This document shows positions 7,145 to 15,544 of a stretch of 64,000 nt of DNA, piece by piece. Under the pieces are notes generated by a model. The model was not told the origin of the DNA. It saw only the letters and a program-made list of their open reading frames with translations, and did not search any database. The translations under genes were made by a program, and so were the position numbers. The stretch comes from a virus. The DNA lies in the IMG/VR virus record IMGVR_UViG_3300046519_000214, positions 16,554 to 80,553 of that record, one strand, 5' to 3'. Every line of letters starts with the position of its first letter. Positions within the stretch are counted from its first letter, which is position 1.

Positions 7145-7199
7145 CAAGCAGATTACGCAATATCTCTCGACTTCCATTTCTGGGAATGTCTCGCACTAA

Positions 7200-7228
7200 T
7201 TGCAAATGAACTCTCGGCTACCCATATA
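7200..7228 (+). promoter_or_regulatory. possible promoter of the structural operon
   Basis: TTGCAA (7200-7205), a 17-base spacer, then CATATA (7223-7228). Transcription from it would begin only a few bases before the ATG at 7238, giving a leaderless or nearly leaderless message; no ribosome binding site is seen there. Matches to the consensus are moderate. Confidence 0.35.
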
Positions 7229-7237
7229 GCCAAACAC

Positions 7238-9007
7238 ATGTATCGCAATGACTATTTGTCCGACTTCCGAGCCCAGCTGCGCCAGCGATTTGCGGAAGAT
7301 TCGATCAATATGTCGATGTCCGAATGGATCATCAAGAACACCCATCTGAGAAAGAAGCAGTTCAGTTTCGCTGGCTATGAGTTCCAGCAGCAGATCGTCG
7401 ACGACATGCATCCGGACCTCTGGACGATCAAATGCTCTCAGATCGGCCTGACCGAAGTTCAGCTCCGCAAGTTCGCGGGTTTCCTGGCCCGAACCACTGC
7501 CGTCAACGCGATCTTCTCTCTGCCGACCGACGTGATGTTCAAGCGCGTGTCTCAGACACGTTTCGGCCCTCTGATCAACGACGAGCCAGTCTTCAACATG
7601 GCATCTGTCGACAAGCCCGTGCGCTCAGTCGGCCTCTATCAGATCAACCAGTCATTCGGATTCTTCACCGGGGGCAAGGAATCGGATGCCACTTCGATCA
7701 ACGCCGACGCGCTTTTCCAGGACGAAATCGATCTCGCAGATCAGGAAATGCTGGCTCTCTACCAGTCACGTCTCCAGGGCTCTGACTACAAGATCACACA
7801 AAGCTTCTCGACCCCCACGTTCGAAGGATATGGGGTCCACGCGGGGTTTCAGACATCCGACCAGCACGAGTACGTCCTCAAGTGCGAAGGGTGCAACCAC
7901 TACAACATCCCGCAGTTCAACCCGAAATTCATCCACATCCCGGGGCTCTCCAGTGACATCAACGATCTCTCAGAAATCGACTCGGAACTTGCTGACAAGC
8001 TGGACCTTAGAGCCGGCTACGTTCGATGTGAGGCTTGTGGACGCCGTCTTAATACCTCTGATCCTTCGCTGCGGTCTTGGGTGCCTCGCTTTCCTGGGCG
8101 CCGCTCTCGCGGTTACAGGGTTAGCCCCTTCTGCGTTCACCGCATAGCGAACCCGGAATACATCGTCGACCAGCTCCTCAAGTACAAGAAGCGTGACGCG
8201 CTGCGCCGCTGGTACAACACGGTGCTGGGCGAAGCCTACAACGACGCCAGCGCTCGCCTGAGCGAAGTCGACATCCGCGCCGTCATGAAGGGGGAGGGCA
8301 GCGCCGACGTCAGCAGCCTCGAGCCCGTAATGATTGGCATCGACGCCGGTCTCACCTGCCACATCACGCTTGCCACCATTGGCCAGGCCCAGCCAGTCGT
8401 CTTTAGTTTCCGCCAGGTATCCGCGGACAATCTCTACGACGAGGTCAAAACGATCCTCGGCCGATACAACGTCGTGGGTGGGTGCATGGACCGCAATCCA
8501 TACACGCCGCTCGCGAACGAAATCCGTGACCTGTCGGCGGGTCGCATCCTCCCTGTCCAGTACGCCGGCCAACCAGGCGCCGCGGCGGTCACCTTCGTCA
8601 AGGACGAGCTCGATCAACTGTCACACCTGGTTGGCAACCGCACGACCATGCTCGACGCTGTGGCCGGCGCCGTCCGCAAGCGGAGGGTCTCGTTCTACGG
8701 CTACGGTCGCCTCGAACGCATCATCCTCGATCACCTGCAGGACATGGTGCGTATCGAGAACGAGCTGAACGAGAAAACCAAGGACGAGATCCCCGCCCGC
8801 TGGGCCAAGCTCACGGGCAATGATCACTTCTTCCACTCACTCGGTTACCTGCTCTACGCCATCCGCGTGAACACCGCGATCGACTACCGCGAGGAGGATC
8901 CTCGCACCCAGGTCACCGTCTCGAACGTAGTCGTTCCGGTTCAAAACGCATCACGACTGGGGCTGCAGCGTGGGGTCCGAACCCCCACATCTCTCGGAAT
9001 ACGCTAG
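7238..9007 (+). CDS. terminase large subunit, GpA-like
   Basis: A 589-residue DNA packaging motor. The ATPase part holds a Walker A-like segment KCSQIGLTE (residues 65-73), of the form seen in GpA-type terminases, and Walker B LFQDEID (Asp162, Glu163). Two Cys-x2-Cys pairs (216/219 and 264/267) look like a zinc ribbon between the domains. The nuclease part begins near VMIGIDAG (Asp369), with further acidic residues in MDRNPYT and GNDHFFH. It cuts concatemeric DNA and pumps it into proheads docked on the portal encoded next. The start lacks a clear ribosome binding site. No small subunit is obvious upstream on the same strand. Confidence 0.93.
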   Translation: MYRNDYLSDFRAQLRQRFAEDSINMSMSEWIIKNTHLRKKQFSFAGYEFQQQIVDDMHPDLWTIKCSQIGLTEVQLRKFAGFLARTTAVNAIFSLPTDVMFKRVSQTRFGPLINDEPVFNMASVDKPVRSVGLYQINQSFGFFTGGKESDATSINADALFQDEIDLADQEMLALYQSRLQGSDYKITQSFSTPTFEGYGVHAGFQTSDQHEYVLKCEGCNHYNIPQFNPKFIHIPGLSSDINDLSEIDSELADKLDLRAGYVRCEACGRRLNTSDPSLRSWVPRFPGRRSRGYRVSPFCVHRIANPEYIVDQLLKYKKRDALRRWYNTVLGEAYNDASARLSEVDIRAVMKGEGSADVSSLEPVMIGIDAGLTCHITLATIGQAQPVVFSFRQVSADNLYDEVKTILGRYNVVGGCMDRNPYTPLANEIRDLSAGRILPVQYAGQPGAAAVTFVKDELDQLSHLVGNRTTMLDAVAGAVRKRRVSFYGYGRLERIILDHLQDMVRIENELNEKTKDEIPARWAKLTGNDHFFHSLGYLLYAIRVNTAIDYREEDPRTQVTVSNVVVPVQNASRLGLQRGVRTPTSLGIR

Positions 9008-9016
9008 GAAACCTCT

Positions 9017-10516
9017 ATGGCCTCTTTGGGCAAAGCCGTTCTGTCGATCATTGCTCCTAAGAAGGCGGTCAAGAAGGGTGGCTTCGCAGCCACGGGCACC
9101 TTTAGCCCGTCGACGAGCCAGAACGTCCTCACAGCTCCGACCTACCAGGACCACCTCAACGACATCTTCTCCACCAGGACGGCCGACGACGCCCGCACGC
9201 TGATCGTCAGCCTTATGGAGCAGGATCCGGATGTATCGGCTGCGCTGCACGCTTATCTCACCATGGCGAACACGCAGCCGGTCATCCTCGTCAAGGATAT
9301 GAACGATCAGATCGACGCCGCAGCAACGGCCGAGCTGATGCAGAAGATCAAGTTCATGACGCGGCCGACCGACTACACCAAGGGCTTCCAGATGAAGATG
9401 ACCCTGGAGCAGTGGTGCGAAGAGATCCGCTACATGGTCCTCATGCGGGGTGGCGCGGCGATCGAGCTCATCTACGACGAGAAGATGATCCCCTCGGATC
9501 TCCGGAACGTCGACCTGGCGTCCGTCGAGTGGTTCGAAAAGAAGCCTGGGGAATACAAGCCGCGCCAGAAGGTTTCTGGCGTGCAGGACGGCATCAATCT
9601 GGACATCGCGACGTTCTTCGTCGCCTACTACCGCCAGAACCCGACCAAGATCTATTCGAACTCACCGTTCGTCTCTACGATCAACACGATCGCCGCTCGC
9701 CAGCAGGTGATCAACGATCTCTACCGCATCATGCAGTACACCGGCTATCCGCGCCTCGAGGTGACGGTCGTCGAAGAAGTGCTGCGCAAGAACATGCCGG
9801 TCAACATCCAGGCGGACGAGACCAAGAAGACAGAATGGATCAACGCCCGACTGGCTGAGATCCGCAACTCTGTTCAGGATATCAGGGCTGACACCGCCTT
9901 CGTCCACATGGACTCGGTGACGCCAGGTATCATGAACGAAAAGTCCCCAGGCGCCGGGATCGACATCAGCAAGGTGATCGAGACTCTTAACGCACAGAAT
10001 CAAGCGGGTCTGAAGACCATGGCTACTGTGATCGGTCGCGGTGCCTCGGGGGTCAACACCGGCTCCGTGGAAGCGCGTATCGCTGCCATGAACGCCGACG
10101 AGCTCAATGCGCCTGTGTCAGCCATCCTGAGCAACGTGTTCTCCTTCATGTTGCATCAGGGTGGCTACCAGGGGTTTGCCGAAGTCTCCTTCGTTAAAGG
10201 TGAGCTTCGTCCGGAGCTCGAGCTCGAGCCTCAGCTCACGATGCGTCAGGCCCGTCTGCAGACCGATCTCTCACTCGGCCTGATCAGCGACCTCGAGTAC
10301 CATTTGCAGATGTACCACCGGCTCCCGCCGGAAGGTGCTCCGGAGCTGAGTGGCACTGGCTTCATGCAAGCCGTCGCGGGTGGCGCTGAGAGCCGCGCTG
10401 ATGAGGTCACCCCGAACTCGGACCCGCTCGGCCGCTCACTCGCGCCGGAAGGCTCCAAGATGGCGAAATCCAAGCAGGTGAAGAAGCCTGCCGCTAAGAA
10501 GAAGGAGGCCGCATGA
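9017..10516 (+). CDS. portal protein
   Basis: A 499-residue portal-type protein, placed nine bases after the terminase stop. It has the length and helical pattern of DUF935/SPP1-like portals, including a long region with LRNVDLASVEWFEKKPGEY and a segment IGRGASGVNTGSVEARIAA near residue 340. The C-terminal 60 residues are a basic Lys/Ala-rich tail. It should form the dodecameric DNA channel at one capsid vertex. Assignment rests on position, size and overall pattern rather than a single motif. The stop overlaps the next start (ATGA). Confidence 0.85.
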   Translation: MASLGKAVLSIIAPKKAVKKGGFAATGTFSPSTSQNVLTAPTYQDHLNDIFSTRTADDARTLIVSLMEQDPDVSAALHAYLTMANTQPVILVKDMNDQIDAAATAELMQKIKFMTRPTDYTKGFQMKMTLEQWCEEIRYMVLMRGGAAIELIYDEKMIPSDLRNVDLASVEWFEKKPGEYKPRQKVSGVQDGINLDIATFFVAYYRQNPTKIYSNSPFVSTINTIAARQQVINDLYRIMQYTGYPRLEVTVVEEVLRKNMPVNIQADETKKTEWINARLAEIRNSVQDIRADTAFVHMDSVTPGIMNEKSPGAGIDISKVIETLNAQNQAGLKTMATVIGRGASGVNTGSVEARIAAMNADELNAPVSAILSNVFSFMLHQGGYQGFAEVSFVKGELRPELELEPQLTMRQARLQTDLSLGLISDLEYHLQMYHRLPPEGAPELSGTGFMQAVAGGAESRADEVTPNSDPLGRSLAPEGSKMAKSKQVKKPAAKKKEAA

Positions 10517-10845
10517 AGCCCCCGTATCGCGACATCAACCTCTGGCGCGGCAACTCCGAAACGCTGACCTTCCGGCTACGTGATGCATCCGGCGTTGCCT
10601 ATGATCTGACGGGCGACGTCCTGAAGATGTTTATTGAGAGCGACGAGGTCGTCACGGAGATAGTTGCCACGGTGACCGACGCCCTCGTTGGCGAGTTCCA
10701 GGTCCACATCACCAGCGCCATCACCAAGACCATCACCGCCAAGACCCACCAGGCGAACTACGAGATCGTTCGTTTCTTCGAGGCCGAGGAGAAGACGGTC
10801 CTCCACGGCAACCTCCTGATGGCGGGAAGCATCAACCATGGCTGA
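10513..10845 (+). CDS. small virion protein, BppU-like N-terminal fold possible (110 aa)
   Basis: A 110-residue, beta-rich protein (MKPPYRDINLWRGNSETLTF) coupled to the portal gene by an ATGA overlap. The pattern with FRLRDASGVAYDLTGDVLK resembles the N-terminal module of fibre or baseplate proteins that attach to the tail tip. It precedes the collagen-like and fibre genes, so a fibre-base or connector role is reasonable. The assignment is inference. Confidence 0.6.
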   Translation: MKPPYRDINLWRGNSETLTFRLRDASGVAYDLTGDVLKMFIESDEVVTEIVATVTDALVGEFQVHITSAITKTITAKTHQANYEIVRFFEAEEKTVLHGNLLMAGSINHG

Positions 10846-11161
10846 AGTCATCCTGGTCGAGATCTCGAATGGGCCAAGCCTGATCGAGGTTGTCGAACCA
10901 GCGAAGCCTGAAGTCGTCGAGATCGTCCAGAAGGGTGACCGGGGTACCCAAGGTATCCAAGGCATTCAGGGGATCCAAGGCATCCAAGGCCTGAAGGGTG
11001 ACAAGGGTGACAAGGGTGACCAGGGCATCCAAGGCATCCAGGGTCTGAAGGGTGACAAAGGGGATCAAGGCATCCAGGGCATCCAGGGAATCCAAGGCAT
11101 CCAGGGTGAACTTGGGCAGCTCCCGGATCTCGTTGCATTGTTTGAGAATGGATTGATTTGA
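10838..11161 (+). CDS. collagen-like fibre protein (107 aa)
   Basis: A 107-residue protein with a 31-residue head, then 20 consecutive Gly-X-Y triplets (GDR, GTQ, GIQ, GLK, GDK and so on) and a 17-residue tail. Such repeats form a collagen triple helix, so the product is probably a trimeric, rod-like spacer in a tail fibre or capsid fibre. The DNA is a matching run of nine-base repeats (about 10940-11110). It overlaps the upstream gene by eight bases and shares a base with the start of the large fibre gene. Confidence 0.88.
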   Translation: MAEVILVEISNGPSLIEVVEPAKPEVVEIVQKGDRGTQGIQGIQGIQGIQGLKGDKGDKGDQGIQGIQGLKGDKGDQGIQGIQGIQGIQGELGQLPDLVALFENGLI

Positions 11162-13170
11162 TGTTTGCAGCCGATACGATCGTCGCCCTCACAAGCCGCC
11201 TCTCTGCTGAGTTCAAGAGTGTCCGCACCGCGATCGAGAATGCGGCTTCCTACGTCCGGAAAGCGAACAACGGTTCTGACTTCGCAGATCCTGCCGCAGT
11301 GCGTACCAATATCGGAGCTCAGGCTGCTCTAACCCTTGTTACTCCCGCGCTAGCTCAGGCTGGAACAGACACGACACTGACTGGTTGGAGCTCTCTCCGC
11401 GTTAGGCAGAACGTCTCGGCCTATGCGGCTCCAACGGTCCACGTCCACACGACAGCGGATATCACTGGCCTGGATGCTTACCTTGCGGCCCTCGCCCCTC
11501 TTGTCGATGCACACTTGCAAGGGACACCGACCGCGCCGACTGCAGCATTGGGCACGAACACCACTCAGATCGCCACGATGGCTGCTGTCAAAGCCGCGGT
11601 CGACAACCTTAAGGTTGGTGCTCCCGCTCTCTACGACACCCTGGCAGAGATCGGCACGTGGCTCGATTCTAACGATACAGAGCTCGCCAACGCGATCTCG
11701 TTCAAGCTGGACGCATCGGCATATACCGCGGCCGACGTTCGCGCCAAGCTACTGACAGTCGATGGTGATAGCAGTGGGCTAGATGCCGATCTCCTGGATG
11801 GCCAACACGGAGCCTACTTCCTCAACCTGGTGAACGCGACAGGTAAGCTGCCCGCCGCCAACTTCGACGACACCGGTCACGGAGCGCGAGGCGGTGGCAC
11901 CCTTCACGCCACCGCCACCCCAACGGTTCAAGGCTTCATGCTGGATGCCCCGAACGATGGGCTTGGCTATATGCGTAAGAACGGCGTGTGGTCGCCTAGC
12001 ACTGGTGGGGCGCACACTGACGACGCTCCACCGGCCGCGCCGCTCCAGGATGGACAGCTGTGGTGGAAGTCGAGCACGGGCGTCCTGTATGTCTGGTATG
12101 ACGATGGCAACACCCAGCAGTGGGTTGCGACGTCTGGCAACGCGCAGATCGTCGACCAGAACTACGTCCGCAAGACGGCCGAACGGCGCAATCGCGTTGT
12201 CAACCCGGCGATGCAGATCAGCCAGGAGAACGGTAATACACAGGTCCTGACGGCGAACAGCTATCCGGTCGACCAGTTCTTTCTGGCGTGGTCAGGTGCA
12301 ATGGTACTCGGTGGCCAGCGGGTGCAGACCAAGACGCCAAACGGAAGCCGCGACCGACTGCAAATCTCGGTTGGCACCATCGACGCTTCGATGACGACAA
12401 CCGACTATACGGCGCTGTTTACCCGTATTGAAGGCATTGACGTGGCCGACTTCCTTTGGGGCACCACCAATGCCAAACAGACGATATTGCGTTTCGGCTT
12501 CAAAGGACCGGCAGGCACCTATTCCGTGAGCGTTCAAAATGGGGCCGGGGATCGCTCTTATCTGGCACAATTCACTATTTCGGCGGCACAAGCGGGCACT
12601 GACACGGAACAGATTTTGATTGTCCCTGGCGACATCACCGGCACCTGGTCGGTCGATAATACTAAAGGGGTGCAAATTGTTTGGTGTCTTGCTTGCGGCC
12701 CGACTTACACCGGCGCACTTGGCTGGCAGGCCGGAAACTTTATTGCTGGACCGGGGCAGTTCAATGGTGTGGCGGCAGGCAACACCTTTGATGTCTTTGA
12801 TGTCGGGCTCTACCTCGACCCTGATAAGACTGGTATCCCGCCGAAGTGGGAACTACCAGATGAGGCCGCACAACTGGCAAAGTGCCTACGCTACTACTTC
12901 ATGCTGGCCGCCGAGGGCGTGGTAAACTCCATACAAGTCCGTGGTTACGCAGCGGCTGGCACTGGCGTCAGCAACACCATCCCATTACCGCAGCCGATGC
13001 GCGTAGCACCAACCATGTCACAGAGTGGCAACACCCTCGTAAATGCAGCGTCCGTATCAATGAATTGCTCAACGCGTCAATTCATTATCGCGCTCCCGTC
13101 AACGGCAACCGGTGACACCTATCTAACTGCCACAACCACCGGCAAAGTCATAGCAAACGCGAGGATGTAA
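11161..13170 (+). CDS. tail fibre / receptor-binding protein
   Basis: A 669-residue fibre protein; the ATG at 11161 overlaps the stop of the collagen-like gene (TGATG). The N-terminal 230 residues have repeats with LDADLLDGQHGAYF, a motif common in phage side fibres. Residues about 285-330 carry a WYDDGN-Trp module shared with the next gene. The C-terminal ~330 residues, from RRNRVVNP to the end NARM, form a receptor-binding type domain found again in the gene at 13943-15025. The stop overlaps the next start (TAATG). It should recognise the host surface. Confidence 0.85.
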   Translation: MFAADTIVALTSRLSAEFKSVRTAIENAASYVRKANNGSDFADPAAVRTNIGAQAALTLVTPALAQAGTDTTLTGWSSLRVRQNVSAYAAPTVHVHTTADITGLDAYLAALAPLVDAHLQGTPTAPTAALGTNTTQIATMAAVKAAVDNLKVGAPALYDTLAEIGTWLDSNDTELANAISFKLDASAYTAADVRAKLLTVDGDSSGLDADLLDGQHGAYFLNLVNATGKLPAANFDDTGHGARGGGTLHATATPTVQGFMLDAPNDGLGYMRKNGVWSPSTGGAHTDDAPPAAPLQDGQLWWKSSTGVLYVWYDDGNTQQWVATSGNAQIVDQNYVRKTAERRNRVVNPAMQISQENGNTQVLTANSYPVDQFFLAWSGAMVLGGQRVQTKTPNGSRDRLQISVGTIDASMTTTDYTALFTRIEGIDVADFLWGTTNAKQTILRFGFKGPAGTYSVSVQNGAGDRSYLAQFTISAAQAGTDTEQILIVPGDITGTWSVDNTKGVQIVWCLACGPTYTGALGWQAGNFIAGPGQFNGVAAGNTFDVFDVGLYLDPDKTGIPPKWELPDEAAQLAKCLRYYFMLAAEGVVNSIQVRGYAAAGTGVSNTIPLPQPMRVAPTMSQSGNTLVNAASVSMNCSTRQFIIALPSTATGDTYLTATTTGKVIANARM

Positions 13171-13946
13171 TGGCAATCGACTTTCCTTCCTCACCCATCG
13201 TAGGCCAGCAGTTCACCGGGGGCTCAACCAACTACCAGTGGGATGGCACCGCGTGGAACATCGTGCCGCAGATAGGGCCGATGTACATCGGAGACACACC
13301 ACCCTCCAATCCAGCCATCGGGCAGCAATGGTGGCGGTCGAGCAACGGGCAGCAGTACCTCTGGTATGATGACGGCAACACCAAACAGTGGGTACAGTCG
13401 GCCGGTGCAGCAGCGGCGGCGGCATTGGGATCGTGGGAAACGCTGTTCACCAAAACCTACACTGGCGGGTTGATCGGTGACATCGTCAGGGACTTGGCGC
13501 CTTATCGGGAAATCAAATTTACAATCGATGGCCGTGCGGTCGGCGTTGACACGGTGGTCTTGGCCAATCCAAGCACCGACAACGGCAGCACCTTCATAAC
13601 GACGGCCGGGGCATTTCCGCTCGACCAGCTTTACAGCATCAGCGGTGGCGCACCATCCTACAACACCAGCGCCCAAAGCGGGCTGGTTGTGGCCAATCCA
13701 GTCCCGGCTAACACTGGGGTAAACAGCGGCTTTGGCGGTGATATGACGCTTTATGGCTTCAACACGACACTACCTCTTAAAATGGGGCAGGGCCGGTCAG
13801 CTTACATCGACAACTCGTCCAATAGGGTGAACAACTCTTGGGCGACCTTTGTCAGCAATAGCAACGCTTGGAACGCCCTGAAATTGAGCCAAAGCGGGGG
13901 AACTGGTTTCATAGGCTTCATCGCAGTACAGGGGATGCGCGGATGA
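13170..13946 (+). CDS. tail fibre-like protein (258 aa)
   Basis: A 258-residue protein starting MAIDFPSSPIVGQQFTGG. It carries an N-terminal Y-x-WDG-x-AW module (residues about 20-30), shared with the next gene, and a LWYDDGNTKQW module (about 65-75), shared with the previous gene, then a beta-rich, Gly/Asn/Ser-rich body. It looks like an alternative or accessory fibre subunit made by recombination of the neighbours. Coupled to both neighbours by overlapping stop/start codons. Confidence 0.78.
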   Translation: MAIDFPSSPIVGQQFTGGSTNYQWDGTAWNIVPQIGPMYIGDTPPSNPAIGQQWWRSSNGQQYLWYDDGNTKQWVQSAGAAAAAALGSWETLFTKTYTGGLIGDIVRDLAPYREIKFTIDGRAVGVDTVVLANPSTDNGSTFITTAGAFPLDQLYSISGGAPSYNTSAQSGLVVANPVPANTGVNSGFGGDMTLYGFNTTLPLKMGQGRSAYIDNSSNRVNNSWATFVSNSNAWNALKLSQSGGTGFIGFIAVQGMRG

Positions 13947-15025
13947 TCGACTTTCCAACTAACCCCACGGTCGGGCAGGTTTTCAACTCTGGCGTCGGGC
14001 CGATCTACACATGGGATGGTATCGCGTGGAGCCTACCACCGGTCAATGTAAAGACGGCCGACCGGCGTAATCGCGTCGTCAACCCTGTTATGCAGGTGAG
14101 CCAAGAGAACGGCTCCAGCGTCGTCTCAACGGTTGGTGCCTATCCGGTCGACCAGTGGATGATTACTTCTAGCGGCTTAACGATGCAGGCGGCACAGGCA
14201 GCGATAGTATCACCCGCCCGTGCCAAGAACACACTGGTGCAATCTTACGGGGTCGCCAAGGCATCACTGGCGGCTACCGATTATGGGCAGATTTACCAAC
14301 CCCTTGAAGGCCAGCGAGTGCAGGATTTTGCGTGGGGAACGCCGGCAAAGGCCATACCCGCGGTGCTGCGCTTTTCAGCCTATGCCGATATCGCTGGCAC
14401 CTATACAGCTTCCGTGACTGATCCAGCAGGCAATGTTTCGTTCCTGTACCCTTTCACTCTTGATGCCGTGGGTGTTTGGAAGACCTTCAATATTCCGATC
14501 CCCGCGCCGATATCAGGCGGCACATGGGCAACCGATGGCTCGGCTGGCATGCTGTTGCATTTCTGCACTGCCTGCGGCACCACTTATCAAGGCGTGCAGG
14601 GGTGGCAGACCGGCAACAAGGTGGGCCTGGCCAGCCAAGCGAACCTTGCGTCGGTGATTAATAAGAACCTCGCCATTGCCGATGTCGGGCTCTATGCCGA
14701 CCCCGACAATACAGGCATCGCGCCACCCTTCGAGGTGACGGAATACGGCAACGATCTGCGCGATTGCAAACGGTATTTCTTCAACATCAATTCTTGTTTG
14801 ATCTTCACGTCCTACGCGAGTGCAGGCGGACTGGTAATCACCACACACCAATTTGAGCCGATGCGAACGACACCAACTGCTGGCTACACTAGCGTCTCAT
14901 ATGCAAACGCCACCGCCCTAGCAACCAATGCCGTCACAGACCGCTTGATCCGGCCGCAGGTCACCGCGACGGCGGCTGGCCAAGCCTATGGCGGCTGCAA
15001 TATTCTTTTGAACGCGAGGATGTAA
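13943..15025 (+). CDS. tail fibre protein, paralogue of the C-terminal half of 11161-13170
   Basis: A 360-residue protein beginning MIDFPTNPTVGQVFNSG. After the short Y-x-WDG module it enters a domain starting RRNRVVNPVMQVSQENG and ending NARM, which clearly matches the C-terminal domain of the 669-residue fibre protein, including YPVDQ and VGLYADPDNTGI versus VGLYLDPDKTGI. The pair is a duplication of a receptor-binding domain. The start is fixed by an ATGA overlap at 13943-13946. Confidence 0.8.
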   Translation: MIDFPTNPTVGQVFNSGVGPIYTWDGIAWSLPPVNVKTADRRNRVVNPVMQVSQENGSSVVSTVGAYPVDQWMITSSGLTMQAAQAAIVSPARAKNTLVQSYGVAKASLAATDYGQIYQPLEGQRVQDFAWGTPAKAIPAVLRFSAYADIAGTYTASVTDPAGNVSFLYPFTLDAVGVWKTFNIPIPAPISGGTWATDGSAGMLLHFCTACGTTYQGVQGWQTGNKVGLASQANLASVINKNLAIADVGLYADPDNTGIAPPFEVTEYGNDLRDCKRYFFNINSCLIFTSYASAGGLVITTHQFEPMRTTPTAGYTSVSYANATALATNAVTDRLIRPQVTATAAGQAYGGCNILLNARM

Positions 15026-15027
15026 CC

Positions 15028-15438
15028 ATGTCACTCACCAAATTCGTTTCCGCTAAATGGCAGATGCCAATACCTGGCCAAGAGCCCACTATCAAAGCCG
15101 TTGGTGACGACGGGCTCGAATACTTCCTCCCCTCGGTGAATAGCGACGTGCCACCGTGGCCGCAGTTTATCGCTGAAGGTGGAGTGATCGACCCGCTGGT
15201 CGAACCAGAACCGATCACCACCTATGTGCTGTCGAAGTTGCTGGTTTGGACGCGCCTGTCTGACGAGGAGGCCGAAACAGCCAGCGCGGCCATGTCGACG
15301 CAATCAGCCAAACTACAGGGCATCTGGAACTCGGCCACTGAAGTCCAAAGTGACAGCGAGTTTTTTGGAAACCTGCAAACTTTCCTGACCGCTGTGCTTG
15401 GCGAGGAAAGAGCAACGCAAGTCCTGGCACCGGCCTAA
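15028..15438 (+). CDS. tail fibre assembly chaperone-like protein (136 aa)
   Basis: A 136-residue protein directly after three fibre genes. Its layout is that of Tfa-like chaperones: a short beta-rich N-terminal half with PPWPQFIAEGG, then an acidic helical C-terminal half. Such proteins assist fibre trimerisation. The assignment rests on position and general pattern. Confidence 0.6.
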   Translation: MSLTKFVSAKWQMPIPGQEPTIKAVGDDGLEYFLPSVNSDVPPWPQFIAEGGVIDPLVEPEPITTYVLSKLLVWTRLSDEEAETASAAMSTQSAKLQGIWNSATEVQSDSEFFGNLQTFLTAVLGEERATQVLAPA

Positions 15439-15507
15439 CGCAGCGTAATGAATCACAATTAATCATTGTGCTTCAATGCTTTAATTGAACTTCCTAAACT
15501 AAATTTC

Positions 15508-15544
15508 CATCTGTCAGTGAACCCCACGGGACCACTGACAGATG
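15508..15544 (+). promoter_or_regulatory. 12-bp perfect inverted repeat containing the protease start codon
   Basis: CATCTGTCAGTG (15508-15519) and CACTGACAGATG (15533-15544) are exactly complementary with a 13-base loop. The last three bases are the ATG of the protease/scaffold gene, and the only possible ribosome binding sequence (CGGGACC) lies in the loop. Just upstream CACAAT-TAATC-ATTGTG forms a second small hairpin. On a transcript reading through from the fibre genes, this would hide the start codon. Confidence 0.65.

Noticed and set aside
10940-11110. Tandem nine-base repeats resembling an array
   Set aside because: They encode the Gly-X-Y triplets of the collagen-like protein; no CRISPR spacers or leader.
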